Origin: Nitrospira sp.
GTDB lineage: Bacteria > Nitrospirota > Nitrospiria > Nitrospirales > Nitrospiraceae
Direction: 5' to 3'
DNA: 64,000 nucleotides
Assembly (NCBI GenBank): GCA_018242765.1
Contig: JAFEBH010000023.1
Location: 42,834-106,833, forward strand
The notes beneath the pieces are model-generated. The model was not told the origin of the DNA, made no database searches, and saw nothing but the letters and a program-made list of their open reading frames with translations. Shown piece by piece: positions 1 to 12,400 of the stretch (the stretch's first letter is position 1; every line of letters starts with the position of its first letter). A program made the position numbers and the translations under genes.

Positions 1-3000
1 GGTCAATGACGGCACTCAACGCCTCGACCGTCGGCGCCTCAAAGAGGCTTCGAAGTGGTAGCTCGATCTGGAATGCAGTCCGGATCCGAGACATCACCTG
101 CGTCGCGAGGAGCGAATGGCCGCCCAATTCGAAGAAATCATCGCGGACACCAACGTGCTTCAGGCTCAAGACATCGGCCCATAAACCCGCGAGAATTTCC
201 TCAGTCGGCGTTGTGAGAGCCGACGGTCGAGCATTCGATTGACTAGACTCCGGAGCCGGAAGCGCCTTGCGGTCCACTTTTCCGTTGGGAGTCAGCGGAA
301 ACTCCTTGAGCACCACGAAGATCGATGGAACCATATAATCAGGCAGTTGATCGCGAAGGACTCGTCTCAAATCGTCCGGTGAAACATCGGAGCCGGTTTC
401 AGGTACCACATACGCAACAATTCGCTTATTCCCCTGTTCGTCGCGTACAACCGCAATGCTGCGCATGACCTGCGGGTGGCGACTCAATGCCGATTCGATC
501 TCACCCAATTCGATTCGATAGCCACGCACCTTGACCTGATGATCCAAACGGCCCAGAAATTCCAATATCCCGTCCGGCCGATATCGGGCCTGATCGCCGG
601 TTCGGTAAAGCCGCTGTCCAGGATTCATCCCGAACGGATCGGGAACAAAGCGCTCTGCAGTGAGGTCCGGCTGTCGCCAATAGCCTCGCGCTAAGCCTTC
701 ACCGCCGATGTACAACTCTCCAGGAACTCCGATTGGAACAAGGTTGAAGGCTGAATCAAGCAGATAAATCTGAGTGTTCGCGATGGGCCGGCCGAGCGGG
801 ACAACGTCATCGGCGTTGGCCACAGGGCTGATCATTGACCATACAGTCGTTTCAGTCGGTCCATACAGATTCCATGTCTCGAACCCTTCGGTGAGGAACG
901 TGCGCGCCAACTCAAGTGGGAATGCTTCACCGCCACAAAGCACACGCACCGGCGGAACCTTCTCCGCACTGAACAATGACCGCCACCCCGAAGGGGTCGC
1001 CTGCATGACTGTCGCGCCAATGCGTTCCAGTTCATGTGCCAGTCGAGGGCCGTCCACGACTATGTCACGGCTGATCATGACTGTTCGGGCTCCTACCACG
1101 AGTGGGAGAAACCATTCCAACAGCGCGATATCGAAAGAGATTGATGTCGTGGCCGCCAACACGTCCCGGCTGGACAGGTGAAAGATGTCCTGCATGGCCA
1201 AGAGAAAATTCACCGCGCCGGCATGGCGGACCATCACCCCCTTCGGTCGACCGGTCGACCCCGAGGTGTAGATGATATAGGCCAGCTGCTCGGCTCTGCG
1301 AGTGACGCACGGCCTATCTGAAGACTCGCGGCCAACGCTGGCCCAGTCATAGAGATCGATCACGCGCCATTCCGCCGTGTCGACAGCGGCCAGTAGCGGT
1401 CCCCGTGTCACTACCACGGCAACCTGCGCATCATAAAGCATGTAGGACAGACGTTCGCTCGGATAGGCAGGGTCCAGCGGTACATAGGCGCCTCCGGCTT
1501 TGAGGACTCCCAGGATCGCGATGACTAGATCTGTGGATCGCTCTAGACAGATCCCGACGCGCACATCGAGGCCGACGCCGTCCTTCATGAGACGGTGGGC
1601 CAGTTGATTCGCTCGGAGGTCGACCTCCCGATAGGTAAGGTCCACACCTTCGTCCGATAGGGCGATACGCTCAGGCGTCAGAGCCGCCTGGGTCTCGAAC
1701 AAATCCGACAGGCACTGATCAGCCTGATGCACTCGTCGAGTGTCATTCCAGTTCATCAATAGATGTTGTCGTTCTTGATCGGACAGGAGAGACAATTCGG
1801 CCAATCGGGCGTCGGGCGTTTCGATCATGCCGGCAAGTATCGAGGTCCAATGATTGGCGAGCTGTTCCACCATCTCATCGTTTAGGTGGTGCCGATTGTA
1901 GGAAAAGATCGCCGCAAGCCGCTCTTCCGGTACCACGGTGATCGTGAGCGGATAGTTCGTCCATCCTTCCACGTCAACGGCTTCGATGCCGAATGTGCGG
2001 CCGTACTCCTGAACTGCGCTGTCGAGCACGTAGTTTTGAAACACGAGCACGCTGTCGAACAGAGACATACTCCTTGGAATTTGGCTCCATCCCTGAATCT
2101 GCACTAATGGAGTGGCCTCATAGTGACGCAAGTCGACATTGACATTCTGTACTCTTTGAAGCCACTCTCCCAACCGATCGATCGGCGTGATCCGTACACG
2201 TAGAGGCATTGTATTGATGAACACGCCTAAGATTTCATCGCTGCCCATCAACTCGGCTGGTCGACCTGAAACCGTCACACCGAACAGTACTTCGTCGGCG
2301 TCGCTGTATCGCGCGAGCAGCAACGCCCACGCACCCTGAATGACCGTGTTCAACGTCACCTTGTTCGATCGGGCAAGCTGTTCGAGCCCACGCAAGGTTG
2401 CGAATGGGAGATCGAGCCGCAGTTCACCAAACGGTGCGTGAGCAGCCTCGTAGTGCGTCGCCCGTTCCGGTAATCTGGTCGTCTCGTTCACGCCATGCAG
2501 ATACTCCCGCCAAAACCTCTCAGAGGCTAAGTGGTCCTGTCGCAAGAGCCTCTGGATGTATGCTCGATAGGAAGGAGCAGGCTTCGAGGTCAAGACCTCC
2601 CCACGCCGCAGACCTTCGTAGGTTTCCATCACCTCTTGTATCAACAGTGCTTGGGATGAGCCATCCAGAATCGCATGATGTAGACTCCACACGATCCACC
2701 ATGCATGCTCCGTCCGCCGGATCAGTGCGAGGCGCATCAACGGCGGTTGATCAAACGTGAACCCACGAAGACGGTCAGCGGACAGATACTCGCGCAATGC
2801 CTCGAGTCGAGTGCTCTCACCATCCAGAGTCCGCCAATCGAGGTGCTCTACCGGTAGAGTCGCGTGACGGAAGACAGCTTGCAGAGGTTCGGCGGCCACG
2901 TCCCATACGAATCCGGTTCTCAGTATCGCATGTCGATCGACCGCATGTTGCCATGCTCGCTCGAATGCATCAGGATCAAGCCCCTGAGTGAAGGCGTACA

Positions 3001-6000
3001 CCACGTGATTATGGTAGGCCCCATCCTCGTCGCCACGAAGACTGTGAAAGAGCATGCCCTGTTGTATCGGAGACGTTGGATAGAGATCCTCTAACTCCCT
3101 CCCCGTGGGAGCGAGTAACGTTTGTACCCGCTCCAGATCGACCCGCGCTAATGCGAACGGCTCGGGCGGAACCGTCTCCTCTTTGGAAGCAGGTTCGCTC
3201 GGCACCGAATTAGCTGTGGCAAGGGCATCGGCAATTTCTGCCACCGTATGATGTTCAAAGATCAGCTTCGGAGTTACTTTGACATTGGCCCGATGCGCTT
3301 TTGCGACAACCTGCAGGCAAAGGATCGAATCGCCGCCGATCGAAAAAAAGTTATCGTGGATGCCAACTCGATCCAGGTGAAGGACATCGGCCCAAATTTG
3401 CGTGAGCGTCGCTTCGACATCGTTCCGTGGTGCAACGTAGGTATCACTCCGCGTTGTTTGCGCCTGTTCCGGGTCGGGAAGTGCCGATCGATCAATCTTG
3501 CCGTTGGCCGTCAGAGGAAGCGCTTCCAGCACGGTCATCGTCGAGGGAATCATATAGTCCGGCAAATGGACCGCGAGGCAGGAGCGAACGGAGTCCAGAT
3601 CGAGATCGGCGGGAGCCGCGACATAAGCGGCAAGTTGCTTTGTGCCATCGGCCGAGGCGCGCACGATCACCACGGCATCCTTCAATCGGTCATCCCCCCG
3701 CAATTGCGCTTCGATTTCTCCCAACTCGATTCGGAACCCGCGCACTTTCACTTGATTATCTACACGGCCTTGAAATTCAACCGTGCCGTCCGGTCGATAC
3801 CGCGCCCGATCGCCGGTGCGGTACAGACGCCCGCCGGTCCAGCCGCCGAATGGATTCGGCACAAATCGCTCCGCCGTCAGGTCTGGACGTCCGAGATAAC
3901 CTCTCGCCAGCCCGTCGCCCCCGATACACAATTCGCCGGAAACTCCCACAGGCGTGGGTTGACCATCCGAATTCAAAATGTAGACGAGGCTGTTCGCCAA
4001 GGGTCGTCCGATAAGAATGGCTGTCTGCCGGTCCGCATTCGCGTCGATTAGATGAGTGAGCACTCCGATCGTCGTTTCCGTTGGTCCGTAGTGATTGATG
4101 ATTTCGCAGTCCGGTGCGAGCGATCGGATCCGTTCGACAAGGTTGCTATGAACGGCTTCGCCGCCGAGGATCAGACAACGCCGGGGAAGCACCCGTTCCG
4201 GTCGTCCCGCTTCCAACAGACCGGCCAGGTGGCTCGGCACGATTTTCAGCACGTCGATCCGGTGACCTGCCATGTAATCCGCGACGGCATCGGGGTCGAA
4301 TCCACGTTCGACCGACAGCACATGAAGCGCGCGACCGGAACAGAGTGAACCGAAGATCGAGGTGTTGCCGAGATCCGCCGCGACCGTGGAAACGGTCGCA
4401 AAACTAGCCATCTGATCGAGCGAAAGTCTGGCCAGGAGTCCGGACACATAATTGACGACCTGACGATGCTCGACGGCGACGCCCTTCGGCCGTCCGGTTG
4501 AACCGGAGGTATAGATGACATAGGCCATATTCTCAGGCCGCACGTCCCGTCGCAGCGGCTGATGGCCCTCAGCTGAAATGTTCTCCCAATCGCGGTCCAG
4601 ATAGACTTGCCGTACATTCGAATTGTGGGACATGTCGCCGGATGCGGCTTGCATGAGAACCACCCGCGCACCGCTATCGGACAGCATAAACGCCAGCCGT
4701 TCTCTCGGAAGCTTCGGGTCGAGCGCCACATACGCACCGCCTGCCTTGAGCACCCCGAGCAATCCGACGATCAAGTTGAGCGATCGTTCTACACAGAGAC
4801 CGACCCGCACGTCCGGGCCGACACCAAGTTTCTGCAAGTATCCCGCAAGCTCGTCCGCCCTAGCATCCAGCTCAGCATAGGTCAAGGACTGCCCCTCATA
4901 AACGACGGCCACGGCGTCCGGCTGTTCCTGCGCCACCTGCTCGAACAGTTGGTGAATACATGCTCCATCCACCAGAACCGTCGTCCGGTTCCACTCCGTC
5001 AGAAGCCGGTTTCGCTCCGCGTCGCTCAGCGGAGACAGTTCCGCCAAGCGGACATCCGGACGTTCAGCCATCGCCATCAACAGCGTGCGGTAGTATCCAA
5101 GAAGACGCGTGATGTCGTCATGTGCAAACCGCTCACGTGCATAGGAGAGAATCAACCGCACTTCGGCGGCAGGCTCGACCATCAACGATAACGGATAGTT
5201 ATTGCGACCCGCCGTCAGGACATAGTCGGCATCGGGGCGATGAGGAGCCATGGGAGTTATCCGCAAACCGAGCTGATCCGTGTCGCTTTCGTCTTCCGGG
5301 TAACTTTCGAAGACGACGATGCTGTCGAACAACGGCCGGCCGCCTGGCACGTCGCTCCAGCGCTGGATTCTCGACAGGGGCGTCCACTCGTATTGCCGTA
5401 GGAGGCTGTTCTGTTCCTGAACCGATGTCAGCCAGTCTCCCAGCTTCGCATCGGGAGGGAGGGAAACCCGAACCGGCAGCGTATTGATGAACAATCCGAC
5501 CATGACGTCCGAACCGGGAAGCTCCGCCGGCCGACCGGAGACCGTCGCGCCGAAGAGCACCTCGTGATCCCCGGTGCATCGGTGCAACAAAATCGACCAC
5601 GCCCCTTGCACCAGCGTGTTCAGCGTAAGCCGACTGCGCTTGGCGGCACTCGTCAATGTTTCGACTTCCGCCTTCGACAGGCGTACTTCCTGCTCAGCAT
5701 ACGGCAGGGATTTCAGTTTCTCTGAAGTCACGCGTTGCGGGGTCTCCAACGGCAACGCGGTCGGCGTCGCGAATTCAGCAAGGCCGGTTCTCCAGAACAT
5801 TTCGGCATCTTGCAGATTCCTAGTTCCCAACCACGTTAAATACTCCGCGTAGGGCCTGACGGATGGCAGCATCGGCTGCCGGCCCTGGGCGAGTGCGTCA
5901 TAGCAAACCAAAACTTCACGCAACAGCAATGCCACGCTCCAACCGTCCAGCAGAATATGGTGGTGGCTGTTGATGAAATACCAGCGATTGTCCTCGATCC

Positions 6001-6391
6001 GGATCAGCGTGAGCCGCATCATGGGGGGTGTCAGCAGGTCGAACGGCTTCCGCCGATCGTCGCGCAGAAACTCCGCCAAGGCCTCGTCTCGTTGCCGGCT
6101 GCCATAGGCCCGCCAATCGAGGAGCTGCAGCGGAACCAGCACGCCGTGCCGAGCGACCTGCATGGGCTGCTTGACACCTTCCCAGACGAAGCCGGTACGG
6201 AGGATCGGATGACGCTCCACCACCTTTTGCCAGGCTTGTTCGAACGGACCGAGTTCCAGCTCTCCGTCGATGACAAACCCGGTCTGCGTGAAATATGGAT
6301 CCGCCGCCCCGTCGGACACGGCATGGAAGAGCAGTCCTTCCTGAAGCGGAGAGAGGTAATGGATTGACTCGATGTCTTTCTTCTTACTCAT
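1..6391 (-). CDS. Non-ribosomal peptide synthetase, modules C-A-T-C-A-T (partial, runs off left edge)
   Basis: Adds two amino acids to the growing peptide in the cytoplasm. The reading frame opens with ATG at 6391, preceded by AGGA at good spacing and 17 bp after the previous NRPS, and stays open to base 1, so about 2130 residues are visible. Order: C domain starting IHYLSPLQEGLLFH, the class that normally accepts a D-residue, fitting the upstream E domain; A domain with the unusual AADLGNT core, whose specificity positions aligned by hand to GrsA read D-L-T-K-I-G-H-I-G, an aspartate code; T with GGDSI; second C starting YPTSPIQQGMLFH; A domain reading D-I-L-Q-L-G-L-V-W, a glycine code; T with GGHSL at the left edge. 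The Asp module is the likely partner of the hydroxylase at 20855-21880. No thioesterase domain is in view, so the line continues outside the window. Confidence 0.95.
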   Translation of the reverse strand, partial: MSKKKDIESIHYLSPLQEGLLFHAVSDGAADPYFTQTGFVIDGELELGPFEQAWQKVVERHPILRTGFVWEGVKQPMQVARHGVLVPLQLLDWRAYGSRQRDEALAEFLRDDRRKPFDLLTPPMMRLTLIRIEDNRWYFINSHHHILLDGWSVALLLREVLVCYDALAQGRQPMLPSVRPYAEYLTWLGTRNLQDAEMFWRTGLAEFATPTALPLETPQRVTSEKLKSLPYAEQEVRLSKAEVETLTSAAKRSRLTLNTLVQGAWSILLHRCTGDHEVLFGATVSGRPAELPGSDVMVGLFINTLPVRVSLPPDAKLGDWLTSVQEQNSLLRQYEWTPLSRIQRWSDVPGGRPLFDSIVVFESYPEDESDTDQLGLRITPMAPHRPDADYVLTAGRNNYPLSLMVEPAAEVRLILSYARERFAHDDITRLLGYYRTLLMAMAERPDVRLAELSPLSDAERNRLLTEWNRTTVLVDGACIHQLFEQVAQEQPDAVAVVYEGQSLTYAELDARADELAGYLQKLGVGPDVRVGLCVERSLNLIVGLLGVLKAGGAYVALDPKLPRERLAFMLSDSGARVVLMQAASGDMSHNSNVRQVYLDRDWENISAEGHQPLRRDVRPENMAYVIYTSGSTGRPKGVAVEHRQVVNYVSGLLARLSLDQMASFATVSTVAADLGNTSIFGSLCSGRALHVLSVERGFDPDAVADYMAGHRIDVLKIVPSHLAGLLEAGRPERVLPRRCLILGGEAVHSNLVERIRSLAPDCEIINHYGPTETTIGVLTHLIDANADRQTAILIGRPLANSLVYILNSDGQPTPVGVSGELCIGGDGLARGYLGRPDLTAERFVPNPFGGWTGGRLYRTGDRARYRPDGTVEFQGRVDNQVKVRGFRIELGEIEAQLRGDDRLKDAVVIVRASADGTKQLAAYVAAPADLDLDSVRSCLAVHLPDYMIPSTMTVLEALPLTANGKIDRSALPDPEQAQTTRSDTYVAPRNDVEATLTQIWADVLHLDRVGIHDNFFSIGGDSILCLQVVAKAHRANVKVTPKLIFEHHTVAEIADALATANSVPSEPASKEETVPPEPFALARVDLERVQTLLAPTGRELEDLYPTSPIQQGMLFHSLRGDEDGAYHNHVVYAFTQGLDPDAFERAWQHAVDRHAILRTGFVWDVAAEPLQAVFRHATLPVEHLDWRTLDGESTRLEALREYLSADRLRGFTFDQPPLMRLALIRRTEHAWWIVWSLHHAILDGSSQALLIQEVMETYEGLRRGEVLTSKPAPSYRAYIQRLLRQDHLASERFWREYLHGVNETTRLPERATHYEAAHAPFGELRLDLPFATLRGLEQLARSNKVTLNTVIQGAWALLLARYSDADEVLFGVTVSGRPAELMGSDEILGVFINTMPLRVRITPIDRLGEWLQRVQNVNVDLRHYEATPLVQIQGWSQIPRSMSLFDSVLVFQNYVLDSAVQEYGRTFGIEAVDVEGWTNYPLTITVVPEERLAAIFSYNRHHLNDEMVEQLANHWTSILAGMIETPDARLAELSLLSDQERQHLLMNWNDTRRVHQADQCLSDLFETQAALTPERIALSDEGVDLTYREVDLRANQLAHRLMKDGVGLDVRVGICLERSTDLVIAILGVLKAGGAYVPLDPAYPSERLSYMLYDAQVAVVVTRGPLLAAVDTAEWRVIDLYDWASVGRESSDRPCVTRRAEQLAYIIYTSGSTGRPKGVMVRHAGAVNFLLAMQDIFHLSSRDVLAATTSISFDIALLEWFLPLVVGARTVMISRDIVVDGPRLAHELERIGATVMQATPSGWRSLFSAEKVPPVRVLCGGEAFPLELARTFLTEGFETWNLYGPTETTVWSMISPVANADDVVPLGRPIANTQIYLLDSAFNLVPIGVPGELYIGGEGLARGYWRQPDLTAERFVPDPFGMNPGQRLYRTGDQARYRPDGILEFLGRLDHQVKVRGYRIELGEIESALSRHPQVMRSIAVVRDEQGNKRIVAYVVPETGSDVSPDDLRRVLRDQLPDYMVPSIFVVLKEFPLTPNGKVDRKALPAPESSQSNARPSALTTPTEEILAGLWADVLSLKHVGVRDDFFELGGHSLLATQVMSRIRTAFQIELPLRSLFEAPTVEALSAVID

Positions 6392-6408
6392 GTCAGTCCT
6401 AGGCCGGG

Positions 6409-9400
6409 TTAGTTTATTTGTTCCAAGATCGCGTCCAGCGCGTCCTGCTCCAGCTCCACATTTGGAAAATCGGACGGCGTGTAGCCGCCGGCGTCGCCGG
6501 ACAGACAATGTGCGATCACCGTCTGCAAATCTTTCAGATATCCCGTCGCCAACGAGGTAATCGTCCCGGGACGATACCGCTCGCGGCTGTATGTCCACAT
6601 GACTTCCAGGCGTCCGTTTACGACCGACGCATTGATATCCAGCTCGTATTCCATTGGATTGCGGGGATCATGTTCCTTGCCGACCGATTCCGTAGACAGA
6701 ACAAAGGCCGACTCGTCCGTGGCGACCGCATCGAGCTGCCCGAGATAATTGAATGCCACCGGAACTCGTCTCGCAGGAGATACCTTGGCCGCATCGAAGC
6801 CGTGCTTCGTCAGATACCGAACGATGCCGTACCCGATGCCGCGGCCTGGGATGCGCCGCAGTTGCTCCTTCACCGTCTTGAGCCCTTCTCCAGGCGACTC
6901 CGATCTGATCACGTCCAAGGTTACGGGGAAGACGCTGGTAAACCATCCGACCGTGCGTGAAACATCCAGCTCGGGAAACAGATCCTCCCGCCCATGCCCT
7001 TCCAGATCGATCGTCACACGATCAAGGCCCGTCCACCGGCCGAGGGTCTGCGCCAACGCCGTCAAGAGCACATCGTTGATCTGCGTTCCATATGCGGCAG
7101 ATACCTGATGCAACAACGCCTGCGTGTCTCCTTCGTCCAACGACATCGTCAGCGTCTCAGCCGCCGCCTCTCGATGGCTGCCGCCTGGATCATCGACAGG
7201 CAAGAGGACGGATCCTTCCTCTTGTTCCGTCAACCAGACGTTGAAAGAGGGATCCTTCATGACTTCGGCTTCTGCGTACCGCCGTAACCGTTCGGTCCAC
7301 TGTCGGAACGAGGTCGTTTTGGGAGGCAATTGTATCGGACGGTTTTCAACCGCCTGCCGGTAAGCGGTCTGCAAATCCTCCAGGAGGATTCTCCAAGAAA
7401 CGCCGTCGATCACGAGGTGATGAACGACAATCAGCAGACAATCAGGCACGTTCTTCCCCATCTCGAACCACACCACTTGGATAAGCGGCCCTTCCGAGAT
7501 GTTCAAACTCCCTTGCCATCGCGTGGTCTCTGCATCGAACGACGCACGGCGTTCCGAATCCGATAGCATGGCCACATTCACCCGCCGGACGAAGGGCCCA
7601 GGCGGAATCGGCGCATGCGATTGGCGCCACCCATCGTTCGTCTGTGTGAATCGAAGCCGCAGCACGTCATGATGAGTGATGAGCGCCGCTACCGCAGTCT
7701 CCAAAGCGGATTCCACGAGCGGCTCTTTCGCTTCCAGTAGGACCGATTGATTCCAATGGTGTGGATTGGCCAGCGCCAATTCGAAGAACGCGCATTGAAT
7801 GGGCGTCAATGCCGCTTCCCCCGTGACCGCTCCTTGCTCCGCTTCCAGCACGACGACCGCATCTCGCCCAGCTACTGCCGCAAGCTCGGACACGGTCTGG
7901 TGTTGGAACATCTGGCGGGGGCTCAGCAGCAGCCCGGCCTGTTTGGCTCGGGCGATGACTTGGAGACTCACGATGGAATCGCCACCCAACTCGAAAAAAT
8001 TTTCTTGTGTGCCGACCTGCGGCAATCCCAGCACCTCTTCCCAAATTTTCGTGAGTGCCGCCTCCGCCGGCGTAACCGGAGGCGTATACGTGCGTTCCGC
8101 CTGCCCGGCGAGGTCCGGAACGGGCAACGCTCTGCGGTCGATTTTTCCATTCGCGCTCCGAGGTAACGCATTCAGAACGACGAAGGAGCTCGGAATCATA
8201 TATTCCGGCAACGCATCTTGAAGTCGGCGCCGCATGTCTTGGACATCCAATGTTTCCGGAGCATCGGGTGTCACGTAGGCCACCAACCGTCGCTGTCCTG
8301 GCTGATCTTCCCTGGCCATGACCACGGCTTCCAGAACCCCTTGCTGCTCCAGCAGCCTAGCCTCGATTTCACCCGGCTCGATGCGATAGCCACGGATTTT
8401 GACTTGGTGATCTGCACGCCCTACAAATTCGATGGTCCCGTCCGTCCGATAACGGGCGAGATCTCCCGTGCGATAGAGTCTTGCTCCCGCATCCGATCCT
8501 AAGGGATCCGGCACAAAGACCGCCGCCGTTCGTTCGGGATCGCGGAGATAGCCGCGACCCACCCCTACTCCACCGATGCAGAGTTCGCCCACTGTGCCGA
8601 TGGGCACGGGAGTCAGATGATGATTCAGAATGTAGAGGCGGAAGCCCGGAACAGGTCGTCCGATCGGCACCGGGCGATCTGCATCGTCCGGGGACGCATA
8701 CATCACGTGCGTGGCAACGTCGTCGGAACATTCCGCCGGCCCATACGCATTCATCAACGGAATAGCCGGATAGCGCAAGAACCACCGACGACAGAGAGCC
8801 GAAGGCAAGGCCTCGCCGGTCGGCAACACCCACCGTACCTTGGCCAGAACAGGCGCGCCGTCATCGGCCGCAAGAAGACCCTGCAATACCGCAGGAACAA
8901 GCTCGACAATGGTGATGCCGGCCTCATCCACATGATGCAACAGCGCCGTGGGATCATGGGCCACATCGTCAGGAACGATGTGCACCGTCGCCCCGCATAA
9001 TAGGGCCGCCAGGAACTGCCAGACAGAGATGTCAAAACATTGCGATGCGGTCTGCGCGACGACATCGTCGGCTGTCATCTGCAGGCTGTCCAGTTTGGAC
9101 AACATGTTGTTGAGCATGCCGTCCTGTTCGACCATCACGCCTTTCGGAGCGCCGGTCGAGCCGGATGTATAGATGAGATAAGCCAAGCGCCGAGCCGGGC
9201 GACTCGGTCTGAGACCGGAGAGAGCAATGTCTTGATCCATCACCTCTTCGATGATCAATACCCGCGGCTTCCTGTCCGCGGAAAGCTCGTTCAACAGGTC
9301 CGCAGCCCGTGCTTCCCACTCCCGAGTCACCAACAGGACGAGGGGGCGGCTTAGTTCCGTAATCTGCGCCATGCGCTGATGAGGATGGTGCGGATCCAAC

Positions 9401-12400
9401 GGCAGATAGGCGCCGCCCGCTTCCAAGACACCGAGAATCATCAGCAGAAGCTCAGGGCTTCGTTCGCCGAGCACCGCTACGACCGAGTCCGGACCGACAC
9501 CGGCCGCCGCCAACGCTGTCGCTGTGTTACTCGCCCGTCGATGGAGCTCTTGGTAGGTCCAGCTTTGCTCACGACAAACCACCGCCGTCGATTCCGGTGT
9601 GCGCTCGACCTGCGCGGCGAACCGCGTGACATAGTCTGGCGTCAAATCGGGACTGGGAACATCGTTCCAGTCAATGAGTTGCAGGTGACGCTCGCGATCC
9701 GTTACGGGAGGCGTATCATGTAGTCGCCCTTCCGGCTTGGCAACCATGGAAGCGAGAATCTTCAGTAAACCGTCCGCATAACGTGTGACGGTGCTCTCGT
9801 CGAAAAGATCGGTATTGTATTCGAACGATCCGGACAGCCGGTCTGGCTCGACCACCATGTCCAGCGACAGATCGAACAAGGCCGTGCCTGGGTCTATTTC
9901 CATGTTGTCCACTCGAAGTCCCGGCGTCTCCATGAATTGTTCCGCCGGCGTCTGCAGGGTAAACATGACCTGAAAAAGCGGAGAATGGCTCAAGTTCCGT
10001 TCCGGTTGCAGCGCATCCACCAAGTGTTCGAAGGGAAGATCTTGATGCGTCTGAGCCCCCAACACTTCTTTTCTCACCCGGTCCAATAGTTCGATCCAAC
10101 GCGGGTTGTCCGGAATATCCGTTCTCAACACCAGCGTGTTGACGAACAATCCGATGATTTCTTCCACCTCGATCCTGAGCCGGTTCGCGACAGGGCTCCC
10201 GATCAGAATGCTGGTCCGGCCGCTATAATGGTGCAGCAACGCGGTGAAGGCGGTGAGCAATGTCATGTATAAGGTGAGGCCGTGCCGCCGGCTAAAGCCC
10301 GTGATCTGCTGCAACAGGTCTCCGGACACAACAAACTCACAACAGGCGCCACGATAGGTCTGCACGACAGGACGAGGCCGATCGGTCGGCAACTCCAAGG
10401 CGGCTGGCGCATCTCCCAAGTGGTCTTTCCAATAGGCGAGCTGAGTCTCCAGAACAGCCCCCTGCATCCAGTCACGTTGCCAAACCGCATAGTCGGCATA
10501 CTGCATGGGCAACGGCGGCAACGCGGCCTGCTGTCCTGTAAGCCCGGCCTGGTAGAACATCACTAATTCTCGAATCAAGACGTCCATCGCCCAGCCGTCA
10601 GAGATAATGTGATGCAAAGTCATCAACAGCACGCACTCCTCGTCCGCGATCCGCCAAACTCGTGCGCGAATCAGCGGCCCTCTCGTCAGATCGAAAATTC
10701 GTTGTGCTTCTTCTTCGGTCTGCTTGATTAACTCGGTCGGCTGTTCTCCCGCGGGGATATCGCGAAGATCGATGACAGGAATATCGATCGTCAACGAGGA
10801 CAGCACGACCTGCGTCGGCTGGCCGTCGGTCTCCTGAAATACGGTCCGCAATGCTTCCTGCCGCGCAATCACTTGGTTGAGACCGGCCGTCAATAAGTCC
10901 ACATCCAACTTGCCCCGCAGGCGGAATCCGGCCGGAAGATTGTAGAAGGGACTCTCCGGCTCCAGCTGTGCGAGGAACCAGAGGCGCTGTTGAGCGAAAG
11001 ACGCGGGTAGCGGACCGGTACGGGCGACGGGCACCAACGGTGGCGCCTGGATGGCCGCGTCTTCCTTCCGCGCGCGATCCACGGCCACGGCCAAGGCCGC
11101 GACGCTGGTGCATTCGAACACGGTCCGTAGCGAAAGCTCGACGTGAAATGTGCTGCGAAGACGAGACATGATCTGCGTCGCCAGCAACGAATGACCACCC
11201 AACTCGAAGAAGTCGTCGTGAATGCCGACTCTCTCGACACCCAATACATCGGACCAGATACCCGTCAGAATTTCTTCCGTCGCCGTGCGCGGCGCTGTAT
11301 AGGGACGAGTGAACTGATCGCCTAGATCCAACGTCGCCAGCGCGAGGCGGTCGATCTTGCCGTTCGGCGTGCGCGGCAGCGCCGGCAACGGCACAAACGC
11401 CGTCGGCACCATGTATTCGGGCAGCTGCGCCTGTAAGAGTTCACGCAATACCGCCACATCCGGCTCCTTATCCTCCTGTCCGACGAGATAGGCCGCTAAT
11501 CGCTTCTCGCCGCGGGCATCCGTGTGCAGCAGCACGGCCGCTTCGCGGACGAGCGGGCTCGATAACAGATGCGTTTCGATCTCTCCCAGTTCGATCCGGA
11601 ACCCACGGAGTTTGATCTGTTGATCGATGCGCCCGACGAACTCTATCGCTCCATTTTTCTGATAGCGAGCCAGATCACCGGTCCGATACATCCGCGCGCC
11701 CGGCTCGGACCCGAATCGATCGGGCACAAAGACCTCGGCGGTACGTGCAGGATCTTGCAGGTATCCGCGACCGACCCCGATTCCTCCCACGTATAACTCA
11801 CCGCAAACTCCCGGCGGCACCGGTTCCAACCAAGCGTTCAGAATGTGCAAGCGGATTCCTTCGATCGGCCGGCCGATCGGCATGTGCGTGGTCTCGGTCG
11901 CCGGCGGTTTGAGGATGGGATGGACGGCCACGTCGTCGGCGCATTCCGCCGGTCCGTATGCGTTCAACAAAGGAATCGCGGGATAGCGGGCAAGCCACTG
12001 GCGACAGACCGGCGGCGGCAGGGCTTCACCGGTCGGCAACACCCACCGAAGTCTTTGGAGTCGAGGCGCGAGACTAGATTCTGATCCTGCATCCACCAGT
12101 CCCTGGAGAAGGGCCGGAACGGTTTCGAGAATCGTGATATCGAAGCGTTCGAGGTGCGCGAGCAATCGAAATGGATCTCGTGACGTCTCATCCGGAACAA
12201 TGCTGGTTCTGGCTCCGCATGTCAGCGCCGTCAGGAACTGCCAGACGGAAATGTCGAAACATTGGGAAGCCGTCTGCGCGATGACGTCGGCCGGTCCCAG
12301 CGCTAACCCCGACACCTTGCTTCGGATATTGTTGAGCATGCCGCGCCTCGTGACCATCGCCCCCTTCGGCACTCCAGTAGAACCGGACGTATAGATGACG